Source of the DNA: Bradyrhizobium sp. ISRA464
GTDB lineage: Bacteria > Pseudomonadota > Alphaproteobacteria > Rhizobiales > Xanthobacteraceae
DNA: 64,000 nucleotides
Direction of reading: 5' to 3'
Assembly: GCF_029910095.1 (NCBI RefSeq)
Contig: NZ_CP094526.1
Coordinates: 7,440,001 to 7,504,000 of the forward strand
Below are positions 8,507-18,260 of this stretch, piece after piece (the first letter of the stretch is position 1; the number at the start of each line of letters is the position of its first letter). A program made the position numbers and the translations under genes. The notes beneath the pieces are model-generated. The model was not told the origin of the DNA. It was given only the letters and a program-made list of their open reading frames with translations, and ran no database searches.

Positions 8507-10489
8507 ATGACGCAGGTCGATCACACCCGTATGGCCAATGCGATCCGTGGCCTTGCCATGGACGCCGTCGAGAAGGCGAATTCCGGCCATCCGGGCCTGC
8601 CGATGGGTGCCGCCGACATCGCCACGGTACTGTTCACGCAATTCCTGAAATTCGATGCGGCCGACACGGCTTGGCCCGATCGCGACCGCTTCGTGCTGTC
8701 GGCCGGCCACGGCTCGATGCTGCTCTATGCCTTGCTGTACCTCACCGGCAACAAGGACATGACGCTCGACCAGATCAAGCATTTCCGCCAGCTCGGATCG
8801 ATGACGCCGGGACACCCGGAGAATTTCCACACCAAGGGCATCGAGACCACCACTGGCCCGCTCGGCCAGGGTATCGCGACGGCGGTCGGCATGGCGCTGG
8901 CCGAGAAGATGCTCGCCGCCGAGTTCGGCAAGAAGATCGTCAACCACCACACCTATGTGCTCGCCTCCGACGGCGACCTGATGGAAGGCATCTCGCAGGA
9001 AGCGATCGCGCTGGCCGGTCACTGGCGGCTCAACAAGATGATCGTGCTGTATGACGACAACGGCATCTCGATCGACGGCCCGACCTCGCTCGCGGATTCC
9101 GTCGACCAGGTGAAGCGCTTCAAGTCGGCCGGCTGGGCCGCAGAGCTGATCGACGGCCAGGATCCGAAGGCGATCGCCGCCGCGATCACCCGCGCGCAGA
9201 AGTCGAACAAGCCGTCGCTGATCGCCTGCAAGACCACGATCGGCTACGGCGCACCGCACAAGGCCGGCACCGCCAAGGCGCATGGCGAGGCGCTCGGCGC
9301 CGACGAGTTGAAGGCCGCCAAGGAAAATCTCGGTATCTCGCTCGAGCCGTTCTCGGTGCCGGATGACGTGCTGAAGGCCTGGCGCGAAGCCGGCAGCCGC
9401 GGCGCCGCCGCGCACAAGGCGTGGGATGAGCAGTTCGCCCAGCTCGGCAGCCGCAAGCGCGCCGAGTTCGAGCGCCGCCTGCGCCACGAGCGCCCGCAGT
9501 CGCTCGCCAAGGCGCTGCGCGCGCACAAGAAGGCGCTCTTGGAGAATCCGCTCAATGTCGCGACCCGTAAATCGTCGGAGGCCGCGATCGAGGTGATCGC
9601 CGCCGCGATGCCGATGGAATTCGTGGCCGGCTCCGCCGATCTCACCGGCTCGAACAACAACAAGGCGAAGTCGGCGGTGGCGTTCGCCGCCAAGACGCCG
9701 AAGGGCCGCTTCATCCATTACGGCATCCGCGAGCACGGCATGGCGGCGTGCCTGAACGGCATCTTCCTGCATGGCGGCTTCGCGCCGAACGGCGCGACCT
9801 TCCTGGTGTTCACCGACTATGCGCGCGGCGCGATACGGCTGTCGGCGCTGATGGGCACTGGCGTCGTCTATGTCATGACCCATGACTCGATCGGCCTCGG
9901 CGAGGACGGCCCGACGCACCAGCCGGTCGAGCACCTCTCGGCGCTGCGCGCGATGCCCAACATGCGCGTGTTCCGTCCCTGCGACGCCGTCGAGACCGCC
10001 GAGTGCTGGGAACTGGCGCTCAATCGTGTCGAAGGGCCGACCGTGCTGGCGCTGACCCGCCAGAACCTGCCGCAGCTCCGCACCACGGCGCCGAACGACA
10101 ACCCGTGCAGCCACGGCGCCTATGAGCTGGTGGCGGCGCAGGGTGACGCAAAAGTGTCATTGTTCGCCTCCGGTTCCGAGGTCCAGCTCGCGGTCGAGGC
10201 GCAGAAGCAGCTCGCCGGACGCGGCATCGCGACGCGAGTGGTTTCGGTGCCTTCGCTGGAATTGCTGCTGGCGCAGCCCGCCGAGCGCCAAAATGCCATT
10301 ATCGGCAACGCTCCGGTCAAAATCGCGGTCGAAGCCGCCGTGCGCTGGGGTTGGGATGCCGTGATCGGCCATGATGGCGAATTCGTGGGCATGCGCAGTT
10401 TCGGCGCCAGCGCCCCGGGGAAGGACCTTTTCAAACACTTCGGCATTACTGCTGAGGCCGTCGTTAACGCTGCGCTGAAGCGCATCTGA
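8507..10489 (+). CDS. tkt: Transketolase
   Basis: A 660-residue thiamine diphosphate enzyme that transfers C2 ketol units between sugar phosphates in the pentose phosphate and Calvin cycles. Seen: the N-terminal [20 protein letters not shown], the ThDP/Mg motif region [25 protein letters not shown], the second-domain [18 protein letters not shown], and the C-terminal [18 protein letters not shown] and [13 protein letters not shown]. Length is typical. First gene of a same-strand block tkt-gap-pgk-fba-fba. There is no RuBisCO or phosphoribulokinase in the window, so glycolytic/pentose phosphate use is as likely as Calvin-cycle use. Confidence 0.97.
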   Translation: MTQVDHTRMANAIRGLAMDAVEKANSGHPGLPMGAADIATVLFTQFLKFDAADTAWPDRDRFVLSAGHGSMLLYALLYLTGNKDMTLDQIKHFRQLGSMTPGHPENFHTKGIETTTGPLGQGIATAVGMALAEKMLAAEFGKKIVNHHTYVLASDGDLMEGISQEAIALAGHWRLNKMIVLYDDNGISIDGPTSLADSVDQVKRFKSAGWAAELIDGQDPKAIAAAITRAQKSNKPSLIACKTTIGYGAPHKAGTAKAHGEALGADELKAAKENLGISLEPFSVPDDVLKAWREAGSRGAAAHKAWDEQFAQLGSRKRAEFERRLRHERPQSLAKALRAHKKALLENPLNVATRKSSEAAIEVIAAAMPMEFVAGSADLTGSNNNKAKSAVAFAAKTPKGRFIHYGIREHGMAACLNGIFLHGGFAPNGATFLVFTDYARGAIRLSALMGTGVVYVMTHDSIGLGEDGPTHQPVEHLSALRAMPNMRVFRPCDAVETAECWELALNRVEGPTVLALTRQNLPQLRTTAPNDNPCSHGAYELVAAQGDAKVSLFASGSEVQLAVEAQKQLAGRGIATRVVSVPSLELLLAQPAERQNAIIGNAPVKIAVEAAVRWGWDAVIGHDGEFVGMRSFGASAPGKDLFKHFGITAEAVVNAALKRI

Positions 10490-10653
10490 CGCCGGCCAGA
10501 CACCCGCCGGCCGACGGTTGAGCTTGCGACGAAAAAGGATTACCAAAGCTCCATCTTTTCCGTCCGCGCCCGGCCGAACCGGGCGTTCCGCCGTAAAACC
10601 CTCGTGGGAGGTCTCCCGCGGGGCGGGCATCAGCTTTTAGAGGAGAGACGAGC

Positions 10654-11661
10654 ATGGCAATCCGCGTCGCGATCAACGGGTTTGGACGTATCGGCCGCAA
10701 TGTGTTGCGCGCCATTGCCGAGTCCGGCCGCAGGGATATCGAGGTGGTCGGCATCAACGACCTCGGTCCGGTCGAGACCAACGCGCACCTGCTGCGCTTC
10801 GACTCCGTGCACGGCCGCTTCCCCGGCACCGTGACCGTCGAGGGTGACACGATCAGCGTCGGCGACAGCAAGATCAAGGTCTCCGCCGAGCGCGATCCCT
10901 CGAAGCTGCCGTGGAAGGCCCTCGGCGTCGATGTCGCGCTGGAATGCACCGGCATCTTCACCTCGAAGGACAAGGCCTCCGCGCACCTCACCGCCGGCGC
11001 CAAGCGCGTGCTGGTCTCGGCTCCGGCTGATGGCGCCGACGCCACCATCGTCTACGGCGTCAACCACGAGACGCTGACCAAGGACCACATGGTGGTCTCG
11101 AACGGCTCCTGCACCACCAACTGCCTGGCCCCGGTCGCCAAGGTGTTGAACGACACGGTCGGCATCGAGACCGGCTTCATGACCACGATCCATGCCTACA
11201 CCGGCGACCAGCCGACCCTCGACACCCTGCACAAGGACCTCTATCGCGGCCGCGCGGCGGCGATGTCGATGATCCCGACCTCGACCGGTGCGGCGAAGGC
11301 GATCGGCCTGGTGCTGCCGGAGCTGAAAGGCAAGCTCGACGGCGTCGCGATCCGCGTGCCGACCCCGAACGTCTCGGTGGTCGACCTCAAGATCGTCGCC
11401 AAGCGCGCCACCGATGCCAAGGAGATCAACGAGGCGATGAAGCGCGCCTCCGAGCAGCAGCTCAAGGGCATCCTCGGCTACACCACTGCGCCGAACGTCT
11501 CGATCGACTTCAACCACGATCCGCACTCGTCGACCTTCCACATGGACCAGACCAAGGTGCAGAACGGCACGCTGGTGCGCGTGATGTCGTGGTACGACAA
11601 CGAGTGGGGCTTCTCCAACCGCATGGCCGATACCGCCGTCGCGATCGGAAAGCTTCTCTAA
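10654..11661 (+). CDS. gap: Glyceraldehyde-3-phosphate dehydrogenase, type I
   Basis: A 335-residue NAD(P)-dependent GAPDH, interconverting glyceraldehyde 3-phosphate and 1,3-bisphosphoglycerate. The dinucleotide-binding start is [20 protein letters not shown]. The catalytic cysteine is Cys153 in [17 protein letters not shown]. Substrate-binding segments [11 protein letters not shown] and [19 protein letters not shown] and the C-terminal [15 protein letters not shown] are intact. Preceded by AGGAGAGACGAGC, a good ribosome-binding site. The adenosine-pocket segment after the second strand reads [18 protein letters not shown]. Cofactor preference was not assigned. Confidence 0.97.
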   Translation: MAIRVAINGFGRIGRNVLRAIAESGRRDIEVVGINDLGPVETNAHLLRFDSVHGRFPGTVTVEGDTISVGDSKIKVSAERDPSKLPWKALGVDVALECTGIFTSKDKASAHLTAGAKRVLVSAPADGADATIVYGVNHETLTKDHMVVSNGSCTTNCLAPVAKVLNDTVGIETGFMTTIHAYTGDQPTLDTLHKDLYRGRAAAMSMIPTSTGAAKAIGLVLPELKGKLDGVAIRVPTPNVSVVDLKIVAKRATDAKEINEAMKRASEQQLKGILGYTTAPNVSIDFNHDPHSSTFHMDQTKVQNGTLVRVMSWYDNEWGFSNRMADTAVAIGKLL

Positions 11662-11674
11662 GACAGACGATCCG

Positions 11675-11800
11675 TCATGCCCGGCCTTGTGCCGGGCATC
11701 CACGTCTTAGGCCCCTCATGTCAAGACATGGATGGATGGCCAGGACTTGGGAAAGCGAAGCGCCGCCGTCCCTCGGACGGCTATGCCCGGCCATGACGTA
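11675..11800. repeat. Dispersed intergenic repeat between gap and pgk
   Basis: Contains CGTCATGCCCGGCCTTGTGC, CGGGCATCCACGTCTT, a middle ATGGATGGCCAGG and ATGCCCGGCCATGACG. Its outer parts form an inverted pair (CGTCATG...CATGACG). It belongs to the family of hairpins that populate spacers in this window and splits the gap and pgk genes. Confidence 0.6.
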
Positions 11801-11812
11801 GGAAACACCCCC

Positions 11813-13009
11813 GTGACAAAATCATTCCGCACCCTCGACGACGTCGACGTGAAGGGCAAGCGCGTGCTGCTGCGCGTCGACCTCAACGTCCCCATGGAAA
11901 ATGGCCGCGTCACCGACGCCACCCGGCTAGAGCGCGTCGCTCCCACCATCACCGAAATCTCCGACAAGGGCGGCAAGGTGATCCTGCTGGCCCATTTCGG
12001 CCGGCCCAAGGGGCGCGATCCCAAGGAGTCGCTCAAGCCCGTGGCCGAGGCGCTGTCCGAAGTGATCAAGCGCCCTGTCGCCTTCGCCGACGACTGCATC
12101 GGCGACGTCGCAGCCAAGGCGGTTGCTGCGCTGAAGGACGGCGATATCCTCTGCCTCGAGAACACCCGCTTCCACAAGGAGGAGGAAAAGAACGACGCCG
12201 GCTTCGTCGCTGAGCTCGCCAAGCTCGGCGACATCTGGGTCAACGACGCATTCTCCGCCGCGCACCGCGCACACGCCTCGACCGAAGGCCTCGGCCACAA
12301 GCTGCCGGCCTACGCCGGCCGCACCATGCAGGCCGAGCTCGATGCACTCGGCAAGGCGCTGGAGGCGCCGACCAAGCCGGTGATCGCGATCATCGGCGGC
12401 GCCAAGGTGTCGACCAAGATCGACCTTCTGGAGAACCTGGTGACCAAGGTCGATGCGCTGGTGATCGGCGGCGGCATGGCCAACACCTTCCTGCACGCGC
12501 AAGGCGTCGCCATCGGCAAGTCGCTGGCCGAAAAGGACCTCGCCGCGACCGCGCTCAAGATCCTGGACAAGGCCAACGCCTCCAACTGCGCGATCATCCT
12601 GCCGGTCGACGCCGTGGTCGCCAGCCAATTCTCGGCCAATGCGCCGTCGCATGCCTACGGGCTCGACGCGATTCCCGCCGACGGCATGATCCTCGACGTC
12701 GGCCCGCAATCGATCGCGCGCATCCATGCCGCGATCGACGATGCGGCAACCCTGGTGTGGAACGGACCGCTCGGCGCCTTCGAGCTGACGCCGTTCGACC
12801 GCGGCACGGTGGTGTCGGCGAAACATGCCGCCGAACGGACCAAGGTGAAGGAGCTGATCTCGGTCGCCGGCGGCGGCGACACTGTCGCGGCGCTGAACCA
12901 GGCCGGCGTCGCCGGGGATTTTTCCTATGTCTCGACCGCGGGCGGCGCGTTTCTTGAATGGATGGAAGGCAAGCCGCTGCCCGGCGTCGAAGTTCTGAAG
13001 AAGGGCTAA
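11813..13009 (+). CDS. pgk: Phosphoglycerate kinase
   Basis: A protein of about 398 residues that transfers phosphate between 1,3-bisphosphoglycerate and ADP. Seen: [20 protein letters not shown], the basic substrate segment [23 protein letters not shown], the hinge [27 protein letters not shown] and the nucleotide-binding [16 protein letters not shown] longer in-frame extension to 11732 exists, but it lies in the intergenic repeat. The GTG at 11813 ([11 protein letters not shown]) after TAGGAAACACCCCC gives the family's usual length and is preferred. Confidence 0.95.
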   Translation: MTKSFRTLDDVDVKGKRVLLRVDLNVPMENGRVTDATRLERVAPTITEISDKGGKVILLAHFGRPKGRDPKESLKPVAEALSEVIKRPVAFADDCIGDVAAKAVAALKDGDILCLENTRFHKEEEKNDAGFVAELAKLGDIWVNDAFSAAHRAHASTEGLGHKLPAYAGRTMQAELDALGKALEAPTKPVIAIIGGAKVSTKIDLLENLVTKVDALVIGGGMANTFLHAQGVAIGKSLAEKDLAATALKILDKANASNCAIILPVDAVVASQFSANAPSHAYGLDAIPADGMILDVGPQSIARIHAAIDDAATLVWNGPLGAFELTPFDRGTVVSAKHAAERTKVKELISVAGGGDTVAALNQAGVAGDFSYVSTAGGAFLEWMEGKPLPGVEVLKKG

Positions 13010-13058
13010 CTCACATCCGATCACGCGCGAAGGCGCTGCAATACAGGGAGAAAACTGA

Positions 13059-14126
13059 ATGGCTCGCATTACGTTGCGGCAACTGCTCGACCACGCGGCC
13101 GAGCATGATTACGGCGTTCCGGCGTTCAACATCAACAACATGGAGCAGGCCCTGTCGATCATGGCCGCAGCCTCCGAGGTTGACGCCCCCGTCATCATCC
13201 AGGCCTCGCGCGGCGCGCGCTCCTATGCCAACGACGTCATGCTCAAGCACATGATGGACGCCCTCACCGAGATCTATCCGCAGATTCCGGTCTGCGTGCA
13301 TCTCGACCACGGCAACGAGCCCGCCACCTGCATGACCGCGATCCAGGCCGGCTTCACCTCTGTGATGATGGACGGCTCGCTCAAGGCCGACGGCAAGACC
13401 CCCGGCGACTGGGATTACAATGTCGGCGTCACCAAGACCGTGACCGGCATGGCCCATCTCGGCGGCATCTCGGTGGAAGGCGAGCTCGGCGTGCTCGGCT
13501 CGCTCGAGACCGGCATGGGCGACAAGGAAGACGGCCACGGCGCCGAGGGCAAGCTGTCGCATGACCAGCTGCTGACCAATCCCGACGAGGCCGTGAAGTT
13601 CGTCAAGGAGACCAGGGTCGACGCGCTGGCGATCGCGATGGGCACCTCGCACGGCGCCTACAAGTTCACCCGCAAGCCCGATGGTGACATCCTCGCCATG
13701 AACGTGATCGAGGAGATCCATCGCAAGCTGCCGAACATGCATCTGGTGATGCACGGCTCGTCGTCGGTGCCGCAGGAGCTGCAGGACATCATCAACGCCA
13801 ATGGCGGCAAGATGAAGCCGACCTGGGGCGTGCCGGTCGCCGAGATCCAGCGCGGCATCAAGAACGGCGTGCGCAAGATCAACATCGACACCGACAACCG
13901 CATGGCGATGACCGGCCAGATCCGCAAGGTGCTGAAGGACAACCCGGAAGAGTTCGATCCGCGCAAGTACCTGAAGCCCGCGATGGAGGCGATGACCAAG
14001 CTGTGCAAGCAGCGGCTGCAGGAGTTCAATACCGCGGGCCAGGCCAGCAAGATCAAGCGGGTGCTGACCACAGCGGAAATGGCCAAGCGCTACGCCGCAG
14101 GCGAGCTCGCCCCGAAGATCGCCTGA
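13059..14126 (+). CDS. fbaA: Fructose-bisphosphate aldolase, class II
   Basis: A 355-residue zinc aldolase of the class II (CbbA/Fba) type, cleaving fructose 1,6-bisphosphate; the Calvin-type enzymes also make sedoheptulose bisphosphate. Zn ligands are recognisable in [10 protein letters not shown] (residues 79-87) and [12 protein letters not shown], with the Glu motif [20 protein letters not shown]. The phosphate-binding segments are [17 protein letters not shown] and [18 protein letters not shown]. Preceded by AGGGAGAAAACTGA. It is followed 180 nt later by a class I aldolase, so both chemistries for the same reaction are encoded side by side. Confidence 0.96.
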   Translation: MARITLRQLLDHAAEHDYGVPAFNINNMEQALSIMAAASEVDAPVIIQASRGARSYANDVMLKHMMDALTEIYPQIPVCVHLDHGNEPATCMTAIQAGFTSVMMDGSLKADGKTPGDWDYNVGVTKTVTGMAHLGGISVEGELGVLGSLETGMGDKEDGHGAEGKLSHDQLLTNPDEAVKFVKETRVDALAIAMGTSHGAYKFTRKPDGDILAMNVIEEIHRKLPNMHLVMHGSSSVPQELQDIINANGGKMKPTWGVPVAEIQRGIKNGVRKINIDTDNRMAMTGQIRKVLKDNPEEFDPRKYLKPAMEAMTKLCKQRLQEFNTAGQASKIKRVLTTAEMAKRYAAGELAPKIA

Positions 14127-14305
14127 CAGCATCATCGCCTGACAACATTAACGACGGGACATCGCTTCTGACGCAGTCGGGAACGGTGTCCCCCATCGGC
14201 CCGCCGCCGCTGCAACCTGGCGGCCGCGACGAACGTTTTCTAGGCAATTGCCCGAGAACCGCCTATTTTGGTTTGCAAAGGCAATGCGCTCCGGAGGACG
14301 TCTCG

Positions 14306-15331
14306 ATGAATCTTACTGACCTCAACAAAGTCGCCCTCGCCATGGTCACCCCGGGCAAGGGCATCCTCGCCGCCGACGAATCCTCAGGCACGATCAAGAA
14401 GCGTTTCGACGCCATCAAGGTCGAATCGACCGAGGAGAACCGCCGCGACTATCGCGAGATGCTGTTCCGCTCGCAGGAGGCGATGAGCAAGTACATCTCC
14501 GGCGTCATCCTCTACGACGAGACGATCTGGCAGAACGCCAAGGACGGCACGCCACTGGTCAAGCTGATCGAGCAGGCAGGCGCGATCCCTGGCATCAAGG
14601 TCGATGAAGGCACCCAGCCGCTGCCTGCCTGCCCCGGCGAACTCGTCACCGTCGGCCTCGACAAGCTCGCCGAGCGGCTGAAGAAATATTACGAGCGCGG
14701 CGCGCGCTTCGCGAAATGGCGTGCGGTGATCGATATCGGCGCCGGGATCCCTTCCATGACCGCGATCCGCGTCAACGCGCACGCGCTGGCCCGCTACGCC
14801 GCGCTGTGCCAGGCCGCGCAGATCGTGCCGATCGTCGAACCGGAAGTGCTGATGGACGGCGACAACGACATCGACCGTTGCTACGACGTGACGCAGCGTG
14901 TGCTGAACAGGACGTTCCAGGAGCTGCGGGTACAGCGCGTCGCGCTCGAAGGCATGATCCTGAAGCCGAACATGGCGATCTCGGGCAAGAAGTGCCCCAA
15001 GCAGGCTTCCGTCGAGGAGGTCGCCGAGAAGACGGTCCGCCTGCTCAAGAGCTGCGTGCCGGCCGCGGTGCCGGGCATCGCCTTCCTCTCCGGCGGACAG
15101 AGCGACGAGGAAGCGACCGCGCATCTCGACGCCATGAACAAGATCGGCAACCTGCCTTGGCATCTCACCTTCTCCTATGGCCGCGCGCTGCAGGCAGCGC
15201 CGCAGAAGGCGTGGTCCGGCAAGGCCGACAACGTTGCCGCGGGCCAGCGTGCCTTCTCGCATCGCGCCCGGATGAACGGGCTGGCGAGCACCGGCAAATG
15301 GAACGCTAGCCTCGAGAAACAGGCGGCATAG
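14306..15331 (+). CDS. fbaB: Fructose-bisphosphate aldolase, class I
   Basis: A 341-residue Schiff-base aldolase of the eukaryote-like class I family, metal-independent. Seen: MVTPGKGILAADESSGTIKK, YRYREMLF-like RRDYREMLFRSQEA, ARFAKWRAVIDIG, VPIVEPEVLMDGDNDID, the Schiff-base lysine in GMILKPNMAISG, and the C-terminal FLSGGQSDEEATAHLDAMN and LTFSYGRALQ. The start at 14306 follows CGGAGGACGTCTCG. A longer upstream extension overlaps the class II gene in another frame and is rejected. Its stop codon directly abuts the next gene. Confidence 0.96.
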   Translation: MNLTDLNKVALAMVTPGKGILAADESSGTIKKRFDAIKVESTEENRRDYREMLFRSQEAMSKYISGVILYDETIWQNAKDGTPLVKLIEQAGAIPGIKVDEGTQPLPACPGELVTVGLDKLAERLKKYYERGARFAKWRAVIDIGAGIPSMTAIRVNAHALARYAALCQAAQIVPIVEPEVLMDGDNDIDRCYDVTQRVLNRTFQELRVQRVALEGMILKPNMAISGKKCPKQASVEEVAEKTVRLLKSCVPAAVPGIAFLSGGQSDEEATAHLDAMNKIGNLPWHLTFSYGRALQAAPQKAWSGKADNVAAGQRAFSHRARMNGLASTGKWNASLEKQAA

Positions 15332-16009
15332 TTGGCCACAAAGCCCGTTCCGCCGCGGCCGGCGCCGCGCCTCTATCTCGCGACGCCGCCGGTCGACGAG
15401 CCTGCACAGCTTGGGGCTGAGCTTCCCGCCCTGCTGGCCGCGGCCGACGTTGCCGCGGTCCTGGTACGGCTGCGCGAGACCGACCAGCGCACCATGATCT
15501 CGCGCGTCAAGGCGCTGGCGCCTGCGATCCAGAATGCGGGCGCGGCGCTGTTGATCGACGGACATCCCGAACTGGTGGCCCGCGCCGGCGCCGATGGCGC
15601 GCATCTGACCGGCATCGCTGCGATGGAGGACGCCCTGCCGTCGCTGAAGCCCGACCGCATCGTCGGGGTCGGCGGACTTGCGACGCGCCACGATTCCATG
15701 GCTGCGGGCGAGGCCGGCGCGGACTATGTGCTGTTCGGCGAGCCCGACGCCAACGGACAGCGGCCGTCCGCCGAGGCGATCGCCGAGCGGCTGGAATGGT
15801 GGGACGAATTGTTCGAGCCGCCCTGCGTCGGCTTCGCCGCCTCGCGCGAGGAGGCCGAGGCGTTCGCCGCAGCCGGCGCGGATTTCGTCCTGGTGGGCGA
15901 CTTCGTCTGGGCCGATCCGCGCGGCGCGAAAGCGGCCCTTATCGATGTGAGTGAAGCGATCGCGCAAGCGCACGCCCGGATGATCGGAAAGGCCAGGGCC
16001 GAGGGATGA
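15332..16009 (+). CDS. ThiE/TenI-like TIM-barrel protein
   Basis: A 225-residue protein matching the thiamine phosphate synthase superfamily: RLYLATPPVDEP, ALVRLRETDQRTMISRVKAL-like VLVRLRETDQ, GAALLIDGHPELVARAGADG, VGVGGLATRHDSMAAGEAGA, DYVLFGEPDANGQRPSAE and AGADFVLVGDFVWADPRG. In canonical ThiE the segment after the DY-x-GP strand reads FPTxTK. Here it is FGEPDANGQRP, so phosphate-binding residues are not conserved and true ThiE activity is doubtful. The TTG start follows the aldolase stop codon without a gap, so translation is probably coupled. The C-terminal residues are followed 7 nt later by the Sel1 protein gene. Confidence 0.7.
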   Translation: MATKPVPPRPAPRLYLATPPVDEPAQLGAELPALLAAADVAAVLVRLRETDQRTMISRVKALAPAIQNAGAALLIDGHPELVARAGADGAHLTGIAAMEDALPSLKPDRIVGVGGLATRHDSMAAGEAGADYVLFGEPDANGQRPSAEAIAERLEWWDELFEPPCVGFAASREEAEAFAAAGADFVLVGDFVWADPRGAKAALIDVSEAIAQAHARMIGKARAEG

Positions 16010-16016
16010 CGCCGGA

Positions 16017-17099
16017 ATGAAGCGCCTGCGTCCGATAGGTGTTGCGCTCGGCTGCACGATGCTGGCGAGCGGCGCGGTGGCACAGCTGTCGATCACGCCC
16101 CCGGCGCAGCAGCCGCCCGCGCCAAAGAAGGAGGCTCCGAAGGAGCACAAGCCGAAGGTCCATTCGCTGGTCGCGAAGAAGCCCGCGCCGAAACCTGCGG
16201 CCGCTGCAACGCCGACCCCGACACCCTCGCCGACCCCGACGCAGGCCTTCGAGGATCCCAACGTCGACCTGGTCTACGGCGCCTACCAGCGCGGGCTGTA
16301 CAAGACCACGTTCGACCTGGCGACCGCGCGCGCGCAGTACAACAACGATCCCAAGGCGATGACGATGCTCGGCGAGCTCTACGCCAACGGGCTCGGCGTC
16401 AAGCGCGACTACACCAAGGCCGACGAATGGTACAAGCGGGCGTCGGATGCCGGGGATCGCGAGGCGATGTTCGCGCTCGCGATGATGAAGATCGCGGGCC
16501 GCGGCAGCCCGATTGACAAGGATTCCGCGGTCAAGCTGCTGGCCTCGGCGGCCAAGCTCGGCGAGCCCAAGGCGGCCTACAATCTCGCGCTGCTCTATCT
16601 CGACGGCCAGACCCTGCCCCAGGACCTCAAGCGCTCCGCCGAGTTGCTGCGCATGGCGGCGGACGCCGGCAATCCGGAAGCGCAATACGCGCTCGCCACC
16701 TTCTACAAGGAAGGCACGGGGGTGCCGAAGGACCTCGAAAAGGCCGCACGGCTGCTGCAGGCCGCGTCTCTCGCCGACAATGTCGACGCCGAGGTCGAAT
16801 ATGCCATCGCGCTCTACAATGGCACCGGCACGCCGCGAAACGTGCCGGCCGCGGTGGCGCTGCTGCGCAAGGCGGCCCGGCAGAACAGCGCGATCGCGCA
16901 AAACCGCCTCGCCCACGTGCTGGCGACCGGCGAGGGCGCGCCGATGGACAAGGTCGAGGCGCTGAAATGGCACCTGGTCGCCAAGACCGCCGGCAAGGGC
17001 GACCCTGACCTCGACGACATCCTCGCCGATATGTCCCCGGAGGACCGCGCCAAAGGCGAGGCCGCCGCCCGGAAATGGATCGGAAACAACGTCAAATGA
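16017..17099 (+). CDS. Secreted Sel1/TPR-repeat protein
   Basis: A 360-residue protein with an N-terminal signal-like segment (PIGVALGCTMLASGAVAQ), a Lys/Pro/Ala linker (residues about 25-75, including TPTPTPSPTPTQ) and then six or so Sel1-type repeats. Repeat examples are MLGELYANGLGVKRDYTKAD, NLALLYLDGQTLPQDLKRSA, ALATFYKEGTGVPKDLEKAA and RLAHVLATGEGAPMDKVEAL. Such alpha-solenoids are scaffolds for periplasmic or signalling complexes. No enzymatic motif is visible. It begins 7 nt after the ThiE-like gene and is likely in the same transcript. Confidence 0.85.
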   Translation: MKRLRPIGVALGCTMLASGAVAQLSITPPAQQPPAPKKEAPKEHKPKVHSLVAKKPAPKPAAAATPTPTPSPTPTQAFEDPNVDLVYGAYQRGLYKTTFDLATARAQYNNDPKAMTMLGELYANGLGVKRDYTKADEWYKRASDAGDREAMFALAMMKIAGRGSPIDKDSAVKLLASAAKLGEPKAAYNLALLYLDGQTLPQDLKRSAELLRMAADAGNPEAQYALATFYKEGTGVPKDLEKAARLLQAASLADNVDAEVEYAIALYNGTGTPRNVPAAVALLRKAARQNSAIAQNRLAHVLATGEGAPMDKVEALKWHLVAKTAGKGDPDLDDILADMSPEDRAKGEAAARKWIGNNVK

Positions 17100-17162
17100 C
17101 GCCTTGACGGCGCGGGCTCCAGAGGGCACCCAGTCGCAAGCCTCCGGCGCCGCAGGCCGTTC

Positions 17163-17287
17163 CCCGTCATCCTGAGGTGCGAGCCTTGCGGCGCAATTGC
17201 GCCGCTGGGCGAAGCTCGAAGGATGCACGGCCCCGGACCGGGCCGTCGTCCTTCGAGACGCGCGTTCCGCGCTCCTCAGGATGACGG
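17163..17287. repeat. Palindromic intergenic repeat, family C
   Basis: Begins CCCCGTCATCCTGAGGTGCG and ends GCTCCTCAGGATGACGGG, with internal GCTCGAAGGATGCACGGCCC and GTCCTTCGAGACGCGC. The same architecture is seen at 5388-5532. Non-coding. Confidence 0.8.
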
Positions 17288-17348
17288 GCAGGGTTTTGCG
17301 TATGCTGCCTGATTGATTTCCAACGCTCGAGAGCCACCAGCTTCCATC

Positions 17349-18143
17349 ATGCTCTACTCCGCCCTCATCAATGTCATGGTCAAGGCCGCGCGGCGTGCCG
17401 GCCGCAGCCTCAAACACGACCTCGGCGAGATCGAGCACCTCCAGGTGTCGATGAAGGGGCCGGCGAATTTCGTCTCGCTCGCAGACAAGCGCGCCGAGGA
17501 GATGCTCTACGCCGACCTCGCCAAGGCGCGTCCCGGCTACGGCTTCCTCGGCGAGGAAGGCGGGCAGCGCGAGGGCACCGACAAGAGCCATACATGGATC
17601 GTCGATCCGCTCGACGGCACCACCAACTTCCTGCACGGCATTCCGCAATTCGCGATCTCGATCGCGCTGGCGCGGGAGGGCACGGTGATCGCGGGCGTGA
17701 TCTACAACCCCGCCAATGACGAGCTCTATATCGCCGAGCGCGGCAAGGGCGCCTTCCTCAACGACCAGCGGCTGCGCGTCGCCGGCCGTCGCCAGCTCAA
17801 CGAATGCGTGATCGCCTGCGGGCTGCCGCATATCGGCCGCGGCAATCACCAGCTGGCGCTGCACGAAATGGCCGCGCTGCAGACCAAGGTCGCGGGCTTC
17901 CGCCGTTTCGGCGCCGCCTCGCTCGATCTCGCCTTCGTCGCCGCCGGCCGGCTCGACGGCTATTGGGAACGCAATCTCAGTCCCTGGGACATCGCGGCCG
18001 GCCAGATCATGGTCAGGGAGGCCGGCGGCACGGTCTCCGGCATCCAGGGCAATGACGACCCACTGCAGACCGGGCACGTCGTCTGCGGCAACGAGTTTGT
18101 GCACGGCGAGCTGATCAAGATCCTGAAACCGCTCGGGCAGTGA
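17349..18143 (+). CDS. suhB: Inositol monophosphatase family protein
   Basis: A 264-residue Mg-dependent phosphatase of the IMPase/SuhB family. Metal-binding motifs: GEEGG (FLGEEGGQREG), the diagnostic WIVDPLDGTTNFLHGIPQFA and the C-terminal SPWDIAAGQIMVREAGG. It hydrolyses inositol-1-phosphate or related phosphates; in enterobacteria SuhB also affects rRNA antitermination. Whether this copy is a housekeeping SuhB cannot be decided from sequence alone. The start MLYSALINVMV at 17349 matches family N-termini, and the upstream extension does not. Confidence 0.93.
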   Translation: MLYSALINVMVKAARRAGRSLKHDLGEIEHLQVSMKGPANFVSLADKRAEEMLYADLAKARPGYGFLGEEGGQREGTDKSHTWIVDPLDGTTNFLHGIPQFAISIALAREGTVIAGVIYNPANDELYIAERGKGAFLNDQRLRVAGRRQLNECVIACGLPHIGRGNHQLALHEMAALQTKVAGFRRFGAASLDLAFVAAGRLDGYWERNLSPWDIAAGQIMVREAGGTVSGIQGNDDPLQTGHVVCGNEFVHGELIKILKPLGQ

Positions 18144-18157
18144 AGCAGCGTACTCAC

Positions 18158-18260
18158 TGTCATCATCCGCGAAAGTGGATGATCCAATACCCCGCGGCTG
18201 CCGTAACTGCCTGGCCCTCGCGTCACGGAATACTGGATGCCCCGCCTTCGCGGGGCATGA
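18158..18260. repeat. Dispersed intergenic repeat, family D
   Basis: GTCATCATCCGCGAAAGTGG, then TACTGGATGCCCCGCCTTCG and CGGGGCATGACG, similar to 4918-5033. The first IS200 copy is inserted at or against its right edge. Confidence 0.65.

Noticed and set aside
13059..15331. Calvin-cycle (cbb) operon
   Set aside because: tkt, gap, pgk and fba are present, but there is no cbbL/S, cbbP, cbbF or cbbR in the window, so autotrophic function is not supported.
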